Positions 34,888 through 44,700 are shown, counted from the stretch's first letter. The stretch is 64,000 bases of DNA from CAYRGC01 sp964601225 (GCA_964601225.1 CAZRMM010000005.1:1-64000), one strand, 5' to 3'. The notes: generated by a model not told the origin, from the letters alone. Numbers and translations are program-made.

Positions 34888-34912
34888 GAGAGCGAAATAC
34901 ACACACCTCTTC

Positions 34913-35677
34913 ATGCGCCGCTCCAGCCTTGCATTCGGCATCGTCGCGACCGTTCTCGGTGTCATCGTGCTCATTCCGGTGACGATCGCTTTTTTGGACG
35001 AACTTGCGATGCTTCGGAGCGAAATCGAGGTGTATCAAGTCAGTCACGTCGGTGATTTTTCAGACCTCACGCAAAAACTCGAGGACATCTCCGGTCCGCA
35101 GTTTCATGATGTTCACGAGAACGATTGGTTTTCACCGTACGTGGGATCGGTCGCATCGTGGGGAATCGTTACCGGTTACAAGGATCAGCAAGGCGTTCCG
35201 CTGGGCGAATTCCGTCCCACGAATGCCGTCACGGTCGCCGAAGCGTTGAAGATGGTCTACAAGGCGGCGCATGTCGACGAGTCGCAATGCCTGCGTCCTC
35301 CGGTGAACAAGCAGGCAGCTGCTCACTGGGCAAAGTTGTATGTTTCCTGCGCCGAGGAATACGGCATGCGGCTTTTTCAGAGCGGTGAGATCGATCTCAA
35401 TCGCCCCGTGCATCGCGCGGAGCTCCTCTCCATGCTCCATGATGCGTTTGGCGATAAGGTACTTCCGCTCTTCTCCTCCTTTAAGGATTCGCGCGGGCAC
35501 CGTTACGAGGCGGATATCGCCTATGCTGTCAGTCGCGGCATCGTCAGCGGAGACAAAGACGTTGCGGGGAATCCCACGGGAACTTTCCGTCCCGACGCCA
35601 ACATCAATCGCGCCGAGGTCGCAAAAATTCTCTACACCCGCCTCAAGGTGAAAGTGAAGGAGGAGGCCAAGGTTTGA
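34913..35677 (+). CDS. Membrane-anchored protein with two SLH-type domains
   Basis: 254 residues from ATG 34913. An N-terminal hydrophobic anchor (about 6-28) and two S-layer-homology units: FHDVHENDWFSPYVGSVASWGIVTGYKD with EFRPTNAVTVAEALKMVYKA (about 63-122) and FKDSRGHRYEADIAYAVSRGIVSG with TFRPDANINRAEVAKILYTRL (about 187-246). A variant unit with three cysteines lies between. SLH units bind pyruvylated cell-wall polymers or an S-layer. The longer frame back to 34658 overlaps the kinase gene and precedes the promoter, so it is rejected. The next gene begins 32 nt downstream. Confidence 0.85.
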   Translation: MRRSSLAFGIVATVLGVIVLIPVTIAFLDELAMLRSEIEVYQVSHVGDFSDLTQKLEDISGPQFHDVHENDWFSPYVGSVASWGIVTGYKDQQGVPLGEFRPTNAVTVAEALKMVYKAAHVDESQCLRPPVNKQAAAHWAKLYVSCAEEYGMRLFQSGEIDLNRPVHRAELLSMLHDAFGDKVLPLFSSFKDSRGHRYEADIAYAVSRGIVSGDKDVAGNPTGTFRPDANINRAEVAKILYTRLKVKVKEEAKV

Positions 35678-35709
35678 TTTCTTCGACACATATCCCTTCC
35701 CGATTTTCT

Positions 35710-36288
35710 ATGATCCGCTCCGTCATCCGTGATCTCGCCGACGCGTTTCCCCTTTTCGCGATCGTGGGGTCGGTGACGATCTGCGCGTCCGGTCTGGTGT
35801 CGTTCGACACTTCCCTGGCGCTTGTGCGCGGGGAGCGGGTGATGCATCGCTCGGCTTCCTCGGCATCATCCGCCGCCAAGCGGAAGATCGGCGGTCGCAC
35901 GTTTACAATCACGCCTACGTCGCGCCGCCAGCTCATTCGCACGGCGTCGGGTTCATCGGCCGAGACATCGTCGTCGTCGCGCTCTTCCGTGCAATACGAA
36001 AAGGCGCGTTGCGGCGACAAGCTCATTCTTCTCAATGAGGATTGCGACGACGGCAATGCCGTTTCCGGCGACGGTTGCTCTTCCGTATGCAAGGTTGAAA
36101 CGGGTTTTAACTGCAACAGAGGGCAGCCTTCCACCTGTCGGTATGCCTGCGGCGACGGCGTCATTGCCTCCGGCAAAGAGGATTGCGACGATGGCAACGC
36201 GTACGACGGCGACGGATGCTCGGCATATTGTCATGCGGAGCCCGGATACTCGTGCTCGGGGACGCCCAGTACGTGTACCGCTCAGTAA
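35710..36288 (+). CDS. Secreted Cys-rich protein with two DUF4215-type repeats
   Basis: 192 residues from ATG 35710. N-terminal hydrophobic signal/anchor (about 14-38), a Ser-rich linker (about 48-95) and two Cys-rich repeats with the signature CGDG-x-E-DCDDGN-x-GDGCSxxC (about 99-140 and 143-190). Such repeats are best known from myxobacterial and eukaryotic secreted proteins and are held by disulfides. It probably shares a transcript with the SLH protein. Disulfide formation could involve the DsbA-like protein in this window. Confidence 0.75.
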   Translation: MIRSVIRDLADAFPLFAIVGSVTICASGLVSFDTSLALVRGERVMHRSASSASSAAKRKIGGRTFTITPTSRRQLIRTASGSSAETSSSSRSSVQYEKARCGDKLILLNEDCDDGNAVSGDGCSSVCKVETGFNCNRGQPSTCRYACGDGVIASGKEDCDDGNAYDGDGCSAYCHAEPGYSCSGTPSTCTAQ

Positions 36289-36291
36289 GAG

Positions 36292-36987
36292 TCAGCGCCC
36301 CGCAAGATACGTTACGATCACCGCGGCGGTTTCCGCCCGTAACGTCAGGGTTCCGAGCGATGCGACGATGAGATCGTTTTCCGCCGCCCACGCCGTTTCG
36401 GAATCGCTCCATCCTCCTTCCGGACCGATCCAGCACGCAGCGGATCCCCGCGGGAGCCGTTTTTCCCAGTTGGCATCTCCTCCGAGATGAAAAAAGAAAG
36501 ATGGACGACCTTCTACGGCGACGAGCGCTTCCGCCATGGTCATCGGCCGATCGATGACGGGGAAAGTTCCGCGGCCGCATTGTTCCATGGCTTCCACGGC
36601 GATGCGCGTAAGGCGCTCGGCATTGAGTCCCGTCTTGACCGTTCGTTCCGTGAGAAGGGGAATGATCCGTCGAACGCCGGCCTCTGTCGCCTTTTGGACG
36701 ACCCACTCGAAGTTCTCGCGTCGGAGGAGTGAGCAGCACAACGTGACGTCTCGGGAAGCTTCGCGTTCCACGGTGATTGCCTTGCCGATGCGCACCGAGA
36801 TCGTTTTCTTTCCCACCGATTCCACCGTCGCCTCGGCCTCCTTTCCTTTGCCGTCCAAAAGCAGAAGAGAGGAGCCCTCGCGCACGCGGAGGACGCTTGT
36901 GAGCTGGTGAACGAGTTCGGGATTCTTCAGTTCGGTCCCCTGCTCTTCGCAGAACTCATCTCCGATAAAAAAGCGGTGCAAGCGCAT
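36292..36987 (-). CDS. rsmE: 16S rRNA (uracil1498-N3)-methyltransferase
   Basis: 231 residues. SPOUT-class SAM-dependent enzyme methylating U1498 of 16S rRNA. N-terminal PUA-like part (MRLHRFFIGDE, VLRVREGSSLLLLDGKGKE), then the knotted domain with RRENFEWVVQKATEAGVRRIIPLLTERT, WIGPEGGWSDSE and LGTLTLRAETAA, the SAM-binding knot. It converges with the DUF4215 gene (3-nt gap). Confidence 0.95.
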   Translation of the reverse strand: MRLHRFFIGDEFCEEQGTELKNPELVHQLTSVLRVREGSSLLLLDGKGKEAEATVESVGKKTISVRIGKAITVEREASRDVTLCCSLLRRENFEWVVQKATEAGVRRIIPLLTERTVKTGLNAERLTRIAVEAMEQCGRGTFPVIDRPMTMAEALVAVEGRPSFFFHLGGDANWEKRLPRGSAACWIGPEGGWSDSETAWAAENDLIVASLGTLTLRAETAAVIVTYLAGR

Positions 36988-37039
36988 GCGTTTACCGTAG
37001 CGGACGGGGCCGCCCTTCCGCTACGGTTTTTCGCAGTTC

Positions 37040-38227
37040 TCATTCTTTCATTTCTTCTACGGTGACTTGAAGGGTGAGCTTCTTTCCTTCGCGCAGCAAC
37101 ACCACGGCAACGGTATCTCCGGGGGATTTCATTTGAATGAGACGGAGAAGCGACTCGTCCTTCGTCAGTTTTGTTCCGTCGATGGAGACGATCAGATCGC
37201 CGTCCCGTATTCCCGCCTTTTCCGCGGGAGAATTCGGAAGCACGGCTGCATCTTCGGGGTTTTCTCCCGAATGGACGAGAACACCCTCGTCGACAGGCAA
37301 TTTCTCTTCTTCCTTCAGTTCGGGGGTTACGGGTATGAACCGGATGCCGATGTACGTCCGCACGATGCGCCCGTTTTTCTGATAGTTCGCGAGCACGCGA
37401 GAGAGTTCGGAAGCCGGTAGCGCAAAACCGATGTTTTGACCGACGGAAGACACCGCGGTATTCATGCCGATCACGTCCCCTCGCGTTCCGATGAGCGGTC
37501 CCCCGGAATTGCCCTCATTGATGGCCGCATCCGTCTGGATGATCTCATTGAGCTGCTCCGGAGACCTGGCGCCCGAGGCGATGATGGAGCGTCGCAGTCC
37601 CGATACGATGCCGACGCTGACGGTATTGCGGAATTCGCCCAGCGCGTTGCCGATGGCGATCGCCGTTTGTCCAAGGCGCGGTTCCACCGACGAGATCGTC
37701 AGAAACGGATACCCTTTTCCCTCGATCTTCAGCAGGGCGATGTCGTTCGTTCCGTCTCTGCCAACGACTTTGGCGGGAATCCTTTTCCCGTCATTGAGAA
37801 GCACGGTGTATTCCGCGTTCTCGTCTTCCACCACGTGCCGGTTTGTCATGAGCAGTCCGTCGCCCGAAACAAAGAAAGCAGTTCCTCCGCCAACTTCGCG
37901 TTTTTCCGTTCCGTTTTGTCTCAGTTGTGGCACGCGGAAGAAGAAGTCGCCGAAATCTCCGGGAAAGCCGCGGTTCATGGGAATCTCGTCGAAGACCCGT
38001 TCGATTTTCGGAAGATCCTTCGTGATGATGACGCTCACGACGGCCGGATCGGATTTGGCAACGGCATTGATAATCGCTTCCTCGCCCGATCCCGGAGCGG
38101 CGGCAAGGGGCGGAATCTGCGTTTGTGCCGGAGGTGCGGATGCCTCTGGCGGGACCGAGGTGCAGGCGGGAAACAGCAGTGTGCCCGTCAGAATGATGGC
38201 CAGGGGGCCGAATGGAAGGTTTTTCAT
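37040..38227 (-). CDS. HtrA/DegP-like serine protease, lipoprotein form with one PDZ domain
   Basis: 395 residues. Signal peptide with lipobox FPAC (C22), so the protease is membrane-tethered. Trypsin-like catalytic triad H131 (MTNRHVVED), D162 (GTNDIALLKI), S241 (EGNSGGPLI). A single PDZ domain (about 290-390; PAEKAGIRDGDLIVSIDG) binds unfolded C-termini. Removes or refolds damaged exported proteins. A lipid anchor rather than a transmembrane helix is unusual for DegS/HtrA-type enzymes. Confidence 0.93.
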   Translation of the reverse strand: MKNLPFGPLAIILTGTLLFPACTSVPPEASAPPAQTQIPPLAAAPGSGEEAIINAVAKSDPAVVSVIITKDLPKIERVFDEIPMNRGFPGDFGDFFFRVPQLRQNGTEKREVGGGTAFFVSGDGLLMTNRHVVEDENAEYTVLLNDGKRIPAKVVGRDGTNDIALLKIEGKGYPFLTISSVEPRLGQTAIAIGNALGEFRNTVSVGIVSGLRRSIIASGARSPEQLNEIIQTDAAINEGNSGGPLIGTRGDVIGMNTAVSSVGQNIGFALPASELSRVLANYQKNGRIVRTYIGIRFIPVTPELKEEEKLPVDEGVLVHSGENPEDAAVLPNSPAEKAGIRDGDLIVSIDGTKLTKDESLLRLIQMKSPGDTVAVVLLREGKKLTLQVTVEEMKE

Positions 38228-38456
38228 GATCGGAATCGGAAAGGAATCGAATCATTTCCGGCTCTGCTCGGGAAGCGGACGATTCTTGCGGAAGGGGGAC
38301 CGACGCCGATGTGCACGCTCCGGCGCAGATCGCGGAAACTGACGTGGGCAGCATAACGAAACCGGCAATGGGCAGAAAAGAAAAAGTCGAAAAAAAACGA
38401 TGATCCGTCATGGAGCGGCGTGCGGATAAGTTGCAATGGGGTTAGAATCGCCGGAG

Positions 38457-38696
38457 ATGGTTGCATTCGTCCTTCGTCGCATCCTTGGCATCGTGTGTTT
38501 GCTTTTCGGGTTCGTCGCGCTCGTGACGCCGATGACCCCGGGTGCATGGCTGATTCTCGTGGGTCTGGAGTTACTCGGTCTTGGATTTTTGATACCGCGT
38601 CCGATCCGAAAATATTGGGATGCCGGCAAGATCAAGTTGCGCGAGTGGTGGCGCGAGCGCTTCCCGGAGCGTGGACCGCATCGGGAGAACGCATAA
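38457..38696 (+). CDS. Small two-helix membrane protein (PGPGW-like)
   Basis: 79 residues from ATG 38457 (ATG 38436 is upstream of the -10 and less likely). Two hydrophobic helices around a TPMTPGAWLILVGLELLGLG turn, which recalls the PGPGW small transmembrane family, followed by a basic cytoplasmic tail. Function unknown. TAGAAT at 38443-38448 lies 8 nt before the ATG. Confidence 0.6.
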   Translation: MVAFVLRRILGIVCLLFGFVALVTPMTPGAWLILVGLELLGLGFLIPRPIRKYWDAGKIKLREWWRERFPERGPHRENA

Positions 38697-38749
38697 GTCG
38701 CATCTGCACGTTGCCGATCGTCCGACAAAGTTCCTCCAGAGGATACGGA

Positions 38750-39349
38750 TCACTTTTTCGGAAGCACAAATACCTTCTCATCGATTTTTGCAGGGGGCGT
38801 CAATTTCTCCTTTTCTCGTTCTAAAGCTTCTCGTCGAAGGTCTTCGCCAAATTTTCTAATCCGATCTTCATTGTCTCTTTCCTCCTGCTCTCGATCGGCT
38901 TTTCGTTTGTCTTCTGCCTCTTTGCGCAGCTCTTCTCCAAGTTTCTTCAAGACGTCCTCAAGGCCTCTGCTACGTTGTTCTTCCTCTTCACGCATTTTTC
39001 TTTGGAGGTCCGACCGGATTCCGGGCTCCCCTTTTTTCACAATGCCGTGTTGACGCAGTTGCTCTTCGACTTTTTCGATGCGGTCGAACCAGGGTTTTTC
39101 ATCTGCGATTCCCGGTTTCGACATGTTCGATCGATGCTTTTCATCGCGAAGTTCTTTCAGCATCGCCGCGATCTCATTTCGTAAATTTTCCAATTCCGCC
39201 TTCTTGGGATCGCTCTTCGCGCATCCCGAAGCCAGCACGCTTGCCAAGAGAAGGGTGCATGCGGAACGCAGTGCCTTCAGGGGTGCGGAAAAACGATTGT
39301 GAGTCTCCTGTCCTTCTGCCGTCGTGCGATATTCCGCAGCGGAAAGCAT
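38750..39349 (-). CDS. Coiled-coil lipoprotein
   Basis: 199 residues. A signal segment (about 25-42) ends at a lipobox-like LASGC (C43). The rest is highly charged and helical with long Glu/Lys/Arg runs (about 50-185), which predicts an extended coiled coil. No family recognised. The signal peptide sits unusually far from the annotated start, so a downstream non-ATG start is possible. Confidence 0.65.
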   Translation of the reverse strand: MLSAAEYRTTAEGQETHNRFSAPLKALRSACTLLLASVLASGCAKSDPKKAELENLRNEIAAMLKELRDEKHRSNMSKPGIADEKPWFDRIEKVEEQLRQHGIVKKGEPGIRSDLQRKMREEEEQRSRGLEDVLKKLGEELRKEAEDKRKADREQEERDNEDRIRKFGEDLRREALEREKEKLTPPAKIDEKVFVLPKK

Positions 39350-39439
39350 GCAGGATTAAAGTCCGTTGCCTGAGAGCGGTCAAGTTGAACGCGTGGTTTT
39401 CTTTGGAAGAAAATTCCGTCGAAGGGGTATGGTCGTCAT

Positions 39440-39700
39440 ATGGAAAAGCGATGGTTCAAGGCCAAAACGTACGGCTACGGCTGGGTGCCGTGCACGTGGG
39501 AAGGCTGGACGGTCGTTGGGGGATACATCGTACTTTCGCTTGCGCCCACGGCGATCTTTCTTGTGCTTGGTCTTGATACGGAGCACTCAGGGTCTCTCTA
39601 CGCGGCGTTTTTCCTACCCTACATCGCCTTACTTACCGGCGTACTTCTGTGGATATCCCTCAAAAAAGGGGGAAAGCCACAATGGCGATGGGGAAAATAA
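39440..39700 (+). CDS. Small conserved-looking membrane protein (KAKTYGYGWVPCTWEGW)
   Basis: 86 residues with an aromatic N-terminal block (WFKAKTYGYGWVPCTWEGW) and two hydrophobic helices (about 25-44 and 52-74), then a basic end. I recall this block from small uncharacterised membrane proteins in varied bacteria; function unknown. TATGGT, a weak -10, lies 6-12 nt before the ATG. Followed by a strong bidirectional terminator. Confidence 0.7.
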   Translation: MEKRWFKAKTYGYGWVPCTWEGWTVVGGYIVLSLAPTAIFLVLGLDTEHSGSLYAAFFLPYIALLTGVLLWISLKKGGKPQWRWGK

Positions 39701-39701
39701 C

Positions 39702-39730
39702 AAAAAAAGACCCCTGAGCGGGGTCTTTTC
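39702..39730. terminator. Bidirectional intrinsic terminator
   Basis: 10-bp stem AAAAGACCCC/GGGGTCTTTT (39705-39714 with 39720-39729), 5-nt loop, A-run before and T-run after, between convergent genes. Confidence 0.85.
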
Positions 39731-39753
39731 AACTTCGTACTGAGGGAAGGTGA

Positions 39754-40266
39754 TTACTCGATGACAATCGTGCCGACCATATCGCGGTGACCGGGGCCGC
39801 AGGGGATCAGACAGCGGAACGTGAAAGCCCCCGTCTTATCGGTCGGAATTTCGATGTCCTTCGTCTCGCCGGGATTAATGGCAACGTTGATGCCGAGATC
39901 CGGAATGCCGAGGCTGTGCGTGCCGTCGACGTCCTTCAGGCGGATGGTGACTTTCTCGCCTTTCTTCAAGGTGACGGAGCTGGGCGAGAACGACCAGTCG
40001 GTCACGCTCATTTCGATCACGCGGGCCTCACCCATGGCGTCAGCGGAGGCCGTTGCGCCGGTGGAGCTTTCCTCCTTCATCATGGCGCCGGTACCGTCGG
40101 CTTCCTTCGAGGAACTGGAGTCGTCCATCATGGCACCCTCCGGCTTCGTGTCGGTGTTGCCCATGGCCGAAGTGTTCGTTTCCTCATTGTTCGTCGGGGT
40201 CGTCGTGCTGGCGTTGCAGGCGGCGAGGAGTGCTGCCGAAGCCAGGAGTACTGCAAGTTTTTTCAT
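39754..40266 (-). CDS. Cupredoxin lipoprotein with a complete CuA-type copper site
   Basis: 170 residues. Lipobox LAAC (C17), then a Ser/Thr/Met-rich linker (18-80) and a cupredoxin domain (81-170). Ligands are H117 (GTHSLGI) and C152-x3-C156-x3-H160-x2-M163 (CLIPCGPGHRDM). That spacing is the binuclear CuA centre of cytochrome c oxidase subunit II and N2O reductase, not the single-Cys plastocyanin site. The usual Glu between the cysteines is replaced by Ile. No terminal oxidase gene is in the window, so copper binding/delivery or electron transfer to an unknown partner are open possibilities. Confidence 0.85.
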   Translation of the reverse strand: MKKLAVLLASAALLAACNASTTTPTNNEETNTSAMGNTDTKPEGAMMDDSSSSKEADGTGAMMKEESSTGATASADAMGEARVIEMSVTDWSFSPSSVTLKKGEKVTIRLKDVDGTHSLGIPDLGINVAINPGETKDIEIPTDKTGAFTFRCLIPCGPGHRDMVGTIVIE

Positions 40267-40608
40267 GAAATAATGGTGGGAAATAAGCGGACAAAAAAAC
40301 GGAACCGCACGATAGCCTTGCGTAGATTAAGGGGACATTAAGGCGTGATCATGGGTGCGGCCGCGAGTGTAGCCTGTCTTGCTCCTTCGGCAAGAGCGAA
40401 AATATTTGTCGGGCACGTCTCGAAGCGAATCCTTTCGATATGGCGTGAGCAAGACCCTGAAGCCCTTTCGGAGCCGCATCTCTGCCGAGACAGGCGAGTG
40501 TGGAAATAGCTGAGGGTTCCCCAATTTCGGCAGGAAAAAATTTCTTAAAAGAGTGTTTTGAGCCTGTTTTTTGGCTTATAGGTAATAATTTGACATTATT
40601 CTTTAATA
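40267..40608. other. Intergenic region without a clear gene
   Basis: About 340 nt between the cupredoxin start and the M23-peptidase promoter. I see short hairpins (TCTTGC/GCAAGA at about 40377-40395, and AGCC/GGCT near 40561-40576) but no tRNA, known riboswitch or T-tract terminator. A minus-strand frame across it (40349-40765) lacks a credible start and runs through the M23 promoter, so I do not call it. A small RNA or a decayed gene is possible. Confidence 0.4.
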
Positions 40609-40637
40609 GTGACAAAAAATATAAAAAGTAGTATAAT
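40609..40637 (+). promoter_or_regulatory. Promoter of the M23 peptidase gene
   Basis: -35 GTGACA (40609-40614), 17-nt spacer, consensus -10 TATAAT (40632-40637). The ATG at 40646 is 8 nt away, so the message is predicted to be leaderless or nearly so. Confidence 0.7.
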
Positions 40638-40645
40638 AACAGGAA

Positions 40646-41728
40646 ATGAAGAAAAACCAATATCGCTTCCGGGAGAGCATCAAAACATGGTTTTCCTGCC
40701 ATGCGGAACGCGTGGTGTCTCTCACGGTGATTGCGGTCTTTTCCTGCGTCGTCGCACTCCAGCATTCCGACGGTTTCCGTTCGTATCTCCTTCGCGATCT
40801 CCCCCAGTACCGATCGGCGTCATCCCAGTATTCCTCCTCGTCGTCTCGGCGCGTACTCAAGCGCAAGATTCGCGCGCGCCGTCCGCTCACGTTGCAGAGG
40901 AATTCTTTGGTGGCGGCGGGGTCCGGGGCGGCGGTACTCCCGCTCTTTCCCGTTCCCGCTTCGTCCTCGTCGCGTTCCCGTTTGCCGGCAACAGTGCCGC
41001 AGCATGCCGCTGCGCCGCTTGAGCCGACCATCGCGTCGTCATCGTCGGCTTCTGCCGAAATCGGGGGTTTCCCCCCGTTCGTTCGAACGGTTTTTCCCGT
41101 TTCTCGCGTTCCAAATTGGGGTGCAATGAAATCACCCTCGGAATGGAATCGCACCTATGCCGAAATGTCGAATGAAGATTTCGTTCCCGTGCCCGCATAC
41201 GATCTTGCGAAACTCACTCGCCCGCTCTCGGAGCTTGTGAATCCGCGAAATGACGAGGAGATCACCAGAAAGCTCTACTACTCCACGCACTTCTTCGGCG
41301 CCTACGATGTCGATGCGGCGGAATTTACGGCGGTTCATCCCGGCGTTGACCTGAAGCTCGCGCTCGGCACGCCGATCGGCGCGATTGCCGGCGGCCGCGT
41401 CGCCTCGGTCCATCAGGATTCCATCCTTGGTCTCCATGTCATCGTCGAACATCGTCTGGGCGGGGAGACTTATTATTCGATCTACGGTCACTTCGGCTCC
41501 GTCGCCGTCCGCGAGGGCGATGCCGTGCGCCCGGGACAGATGATCGGTACCGTTGGGATGACGGGGAGCACGAGCGGTCCTCATCTGCACTTGCAGATCG
41601 ATCGCGGAGCGAAAAACGAAGAGGATCACCGACCGTATCTTCCTTCGTTCCTTCCTTCGCCCGAGGCGGCCGATCGATTTGTGGTGCATCCCGTTCGGTT
41701 CATCGTCGAACATGCGGACGGAAACTGA
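40646..41728 (+). CDS. M23-family (LytM-type) zinc metallopeptidase
   Basis: 360 residues. N-terminal membrane anchor (about 21-40), Ser/Arg-rich linker (about 55-135), then a LytM domain (about 225-330) with zinc ligands H231 and D235 (HPGVD) and catalytic/ligand HLH (H313, H315 in GPHLHLQID). Cleaves peptide cross-links in peptidoglycan or acts as an amidase activator. All active-site residues are present, so it should be active. It has its own promoter and is followed by a 12-bp terminator. Confidence 0.92.
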   Translation: MKKNQYRFRESIKTWFSCHAERVVSLTVIAVFSCVVALQHSDGFRSYLLRDLPQYRSASSQYSSSSSRRVLKRKIRARRPLTLQRNSLVAAGSGAAVLPLFPVPASSSSRSRLPATVPQHAAAPLEPTIASSSSASAEIGGFPPFVRTVFPVSRVPNWGAMKSPSEWNRTYAEMSNEDFVPVPAYDLAKLTRPLSELVNPRNDEEITRKLYYSTHFFGAYDVDAAEFTAVHPGVDLKLALGTPIGAIAGGRVASVHQDSILGLHVIVEHRLGGETYYSIYGHFGSVAVREGDAVRPGQMIGTVGMTGSTSGPHLHLQIDRGAKNEEDHRPYLPSFLPSPEAADRFVVHPVRFIVEHADGN

Positions 41729-41747
41729 GTATTCCGTATGCGTAACG

Positions 41748-41776
41748 AAAAAAGCCGCGTGATTCGCGGCTTTTTT
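41748..41776. terminator. Strong bidirectional terminator
   Basis: Perfect 12-bp stem AAAAAAGCCGCG/CGCGGCTTTTTT (41748-41759 with 41765-41776), between convergent stops of the M23 gene and the giant repeat protein. Confidence 0.9.
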
Positions 41777-41794
41777 CTTGGCTCTTCGAGAGGT

Positions 41795-44700
41795 TTAGCG
41801 ACTTGCGGTCTTCGTGGCGGGAATCACGAGGTAACCGGTGTTCGCCGTCACCTTCGGGGCGTTCTTCCCGTTCGGGACGATCGTGAGCGTGAGAAACGGA
41901 TCGTCGGGATGTTTCCATTCATTCGTGCCGCTCGTGCGGTAGGCATCGCAGCTTTTTGCAAACGTCTTGCCACTCATGCGGGAGACGATGATGTCCTTGT
42001 TGTTGCGGATGTCGGTGAGCGTGGCGTTGCCACGCACGCACTTGTTCCACGTGTCGTTGTTGGAAACGGGGTAGCCATCGATCGTGAGCGGGACTGGCTT
42101 GAGGATGACCTCGGCGACCGTCGCGGAAGGCTTGAGCGAGGCGTTGATCCTCTCGCAGGTGGCCGGATCGAGCATCTTCTCGGCGATGAAATCGGCGTCG
42201 CGGCTCATGAACGTACCGAGCGTGCTAGCGATCAGGCGGATGAGGTCGATCGGGGTCTGCGCGCTGAAGGTGCGCTGCACGCTGCAGAGCACGTTGAGCT
42301 CGGCCGTGGAGAGCGGGACGTCGTTGCTACCACCGAAGCCTGCGGGAGCCGTGTCGCCGCCGAGGCCGCTACGTAGCGCGATCGCGCGCATCTTGCCGAG
42401 GAGCTGGTTGCTGTCCTCGCCGCGGTGGCCACCGTTGCGGCCGCTATCCGTGGGCTCGATGACCGGAGCAGGGGGGACGTCGTTGTTCGTGATCGTGCAT
42501 GTCTTGAATTCGCCCGGAGCGAGCGTGATGGAACCGTCCGCGGCGCAGTCGCCGCTGAAGCTCGGCACGTAGCCCGCATCAGTCACCTCGGACACCGTGT
42601 GGGAGCCCGTCGGGAGCACGGTGGGCACACCCATCGCGATCAGAAGACCGTCGACGCGGAGGCTCAACTCAAAATCCAGGACGGTCTTCGTGCCGCCGTT
42701 GTCGTTAACAACGATCTTATTGACGACCAAATGCGGGGCGACGTCGTCGGTGTTCGTGATCGTGCACGTCTTCACGTCGCCGGGCAGGAGGGTAATCGAG
42801 CCCATGACGTCGCAATCGCCACTGAAAGCCGACGAGTAACCGGGGTCAGACGTTTCCGTCACGACGTACGTGCCGGCGGTCGGGAGCGTGGTCTCGATGC
42901 CGGTCGAGACGGGATTGCCGTCCACGAACAGCGGAAAATCGGTCGAATTCTTCGTTCCGCCGTGCGTGTTCACGACAACTTTCGTCACGGTGAGCTTGGG
43001 AGCGACGTCGTCGTTCGTGATCGTACAGGTCTTGGACTCACCCGGGAGCAGGGAGCCCGTGCAATCTGCCGAGAGAGTCGCCGTGTAGCCGCTGTCGGCC
43101 ACTTCGCCGACGGAGTAGCTGCCGGCGTCGATCGAAATCGTAGTGCCGACGGCGTTGCCCGCGAAGCTTGCCAAGGACGGGTTATTGCCCGTGACGGTCA
43201 TCGTGAAGTCCGCGGCGGTCTTGGTTCCGCCGTTGTCGTTGACCACCGTCTTGATGATCGTGAGGGAGGCCGGAATGTCGTTGTTGGTGATGACGCAGCT
43301 CTTTACATCGCCGAGACCGAGCGTGATCGAGCCGTCCGCGGCGCAGTCACCCGCGATGATGGAGGCGTAACCGGAGGGGTTGGTCTCGCTGACGACGTGG
43401 GCTCCGATCGTCGTCGTCGCCTGGACGCCGGACGTGACAACCGTCGCGTCGATGAAGAGGGGGACGGAGGTATTGATCACCGTTCCGCCGTTGTCGTTCA
43501 CCACCACCTTCGTGACGGTGAGCTTGGGGGCGATGTCATTGAGCGTATAAGTGCAGGTCTTCACGTCACCCGGCAGGAGCGTGCCGACGCAGTCGCCGCT
43601 GAAGAGCAGGCTGTACTTGCCTGCGAGCAGGGCCGGAACAGTGAGGGACGTGCCGAACGAACCCGCGTTAAGCGTGATCGTCTGGCCGGCCTCGTTGCCC
43701 GTGACTGTGGGGACGGAGACATTCGTTCCCGTCGTGTTTACGGAGAAGTCCGAGGCCACGGCGGTTCCGCCGTCATCCGTGACGACGTGCACGACCAGCG
43801 TCAGCTGGGGCTGGATATCGTCGTTCGTGATCGTACAGCTCTTCACATCGCCGAGGGCGAGCGTGATGGAGCCGTCCGCGGCGCAGTCGCCGCCGATCAC
43901 ACGGGAATAGGTCGCCGTGTCCGAAGTCTCGGAGACGTTGTGCGCGCCGATCGCTGTCGTGTTCTCGACGCCCGAGGTCACCGGGGCGGTGTCCAGGAAG
44001 AGCGGGAAGTCCGCGACGGCCTTCGTGCCTCCGTGGTCATTCACGACGATCTTCGTGATCGTGAGTTTCGGGGCGATATCGTCGTTCGTGATCGTGCAGC
44101 TCTTCACGTCGCCGAGCTCGAGGGTGATCGTGCCGTCCGCGGCACAGTCGCCGCCGTAGGTGGTGGCATACCCGACGTCTGCCGTCTCGGAGACCGTGTG
44201 AACGCCCGAGTCATACGCATACTCCACGCCGGTCGTGACGATCCCGCCGTCGACCTTGAGGACGAAGTCGGTCGCGACCTTCGTGCCGCCGTTGTCGTTC
44301 GTGACGACCTTTGTGACAGTGAGTTTCGGGGCGATGTCGTCGTAGGTGATCGTGCAGCTCGAGGCCACGCCGTTATTCAGCGTGATGGAGCCGTCCGCAG
44401 CGCAGTCGCCGCTGATTGTTTGGGTGTATCCCGCAAGAGCGGTTCCCGTGACGACGTGCGTGCCGGCGTCGAAATTCGCCGCGACGCCGCTCGTGACGGT
44501 GCTTGCGTCGACCTTGAGAGTGACGTCGGCGACGCCCTTCGTGCCGCCGTCGTCATTCACGAAGTTGGCGGTGACCGTGAGGGGGGCGGAGACGTCGTTG
44601 TTCGTGATCGTGCAGGCCTTCACGTCGCCCGGGGCGAGCGTGATGGAACCGTCCGCGGCGCAGTCGCCGCTGAAGCTGGCGGAATACCCGGCATCCGCGA

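Noticed and set aside
40349..40765. Minus-strand frame of 138 residues in the long intergenic gap
   Set aside because: It starts inside the M23 gene in antisense and passes through its promoter; no credible start codon remains in the gap.
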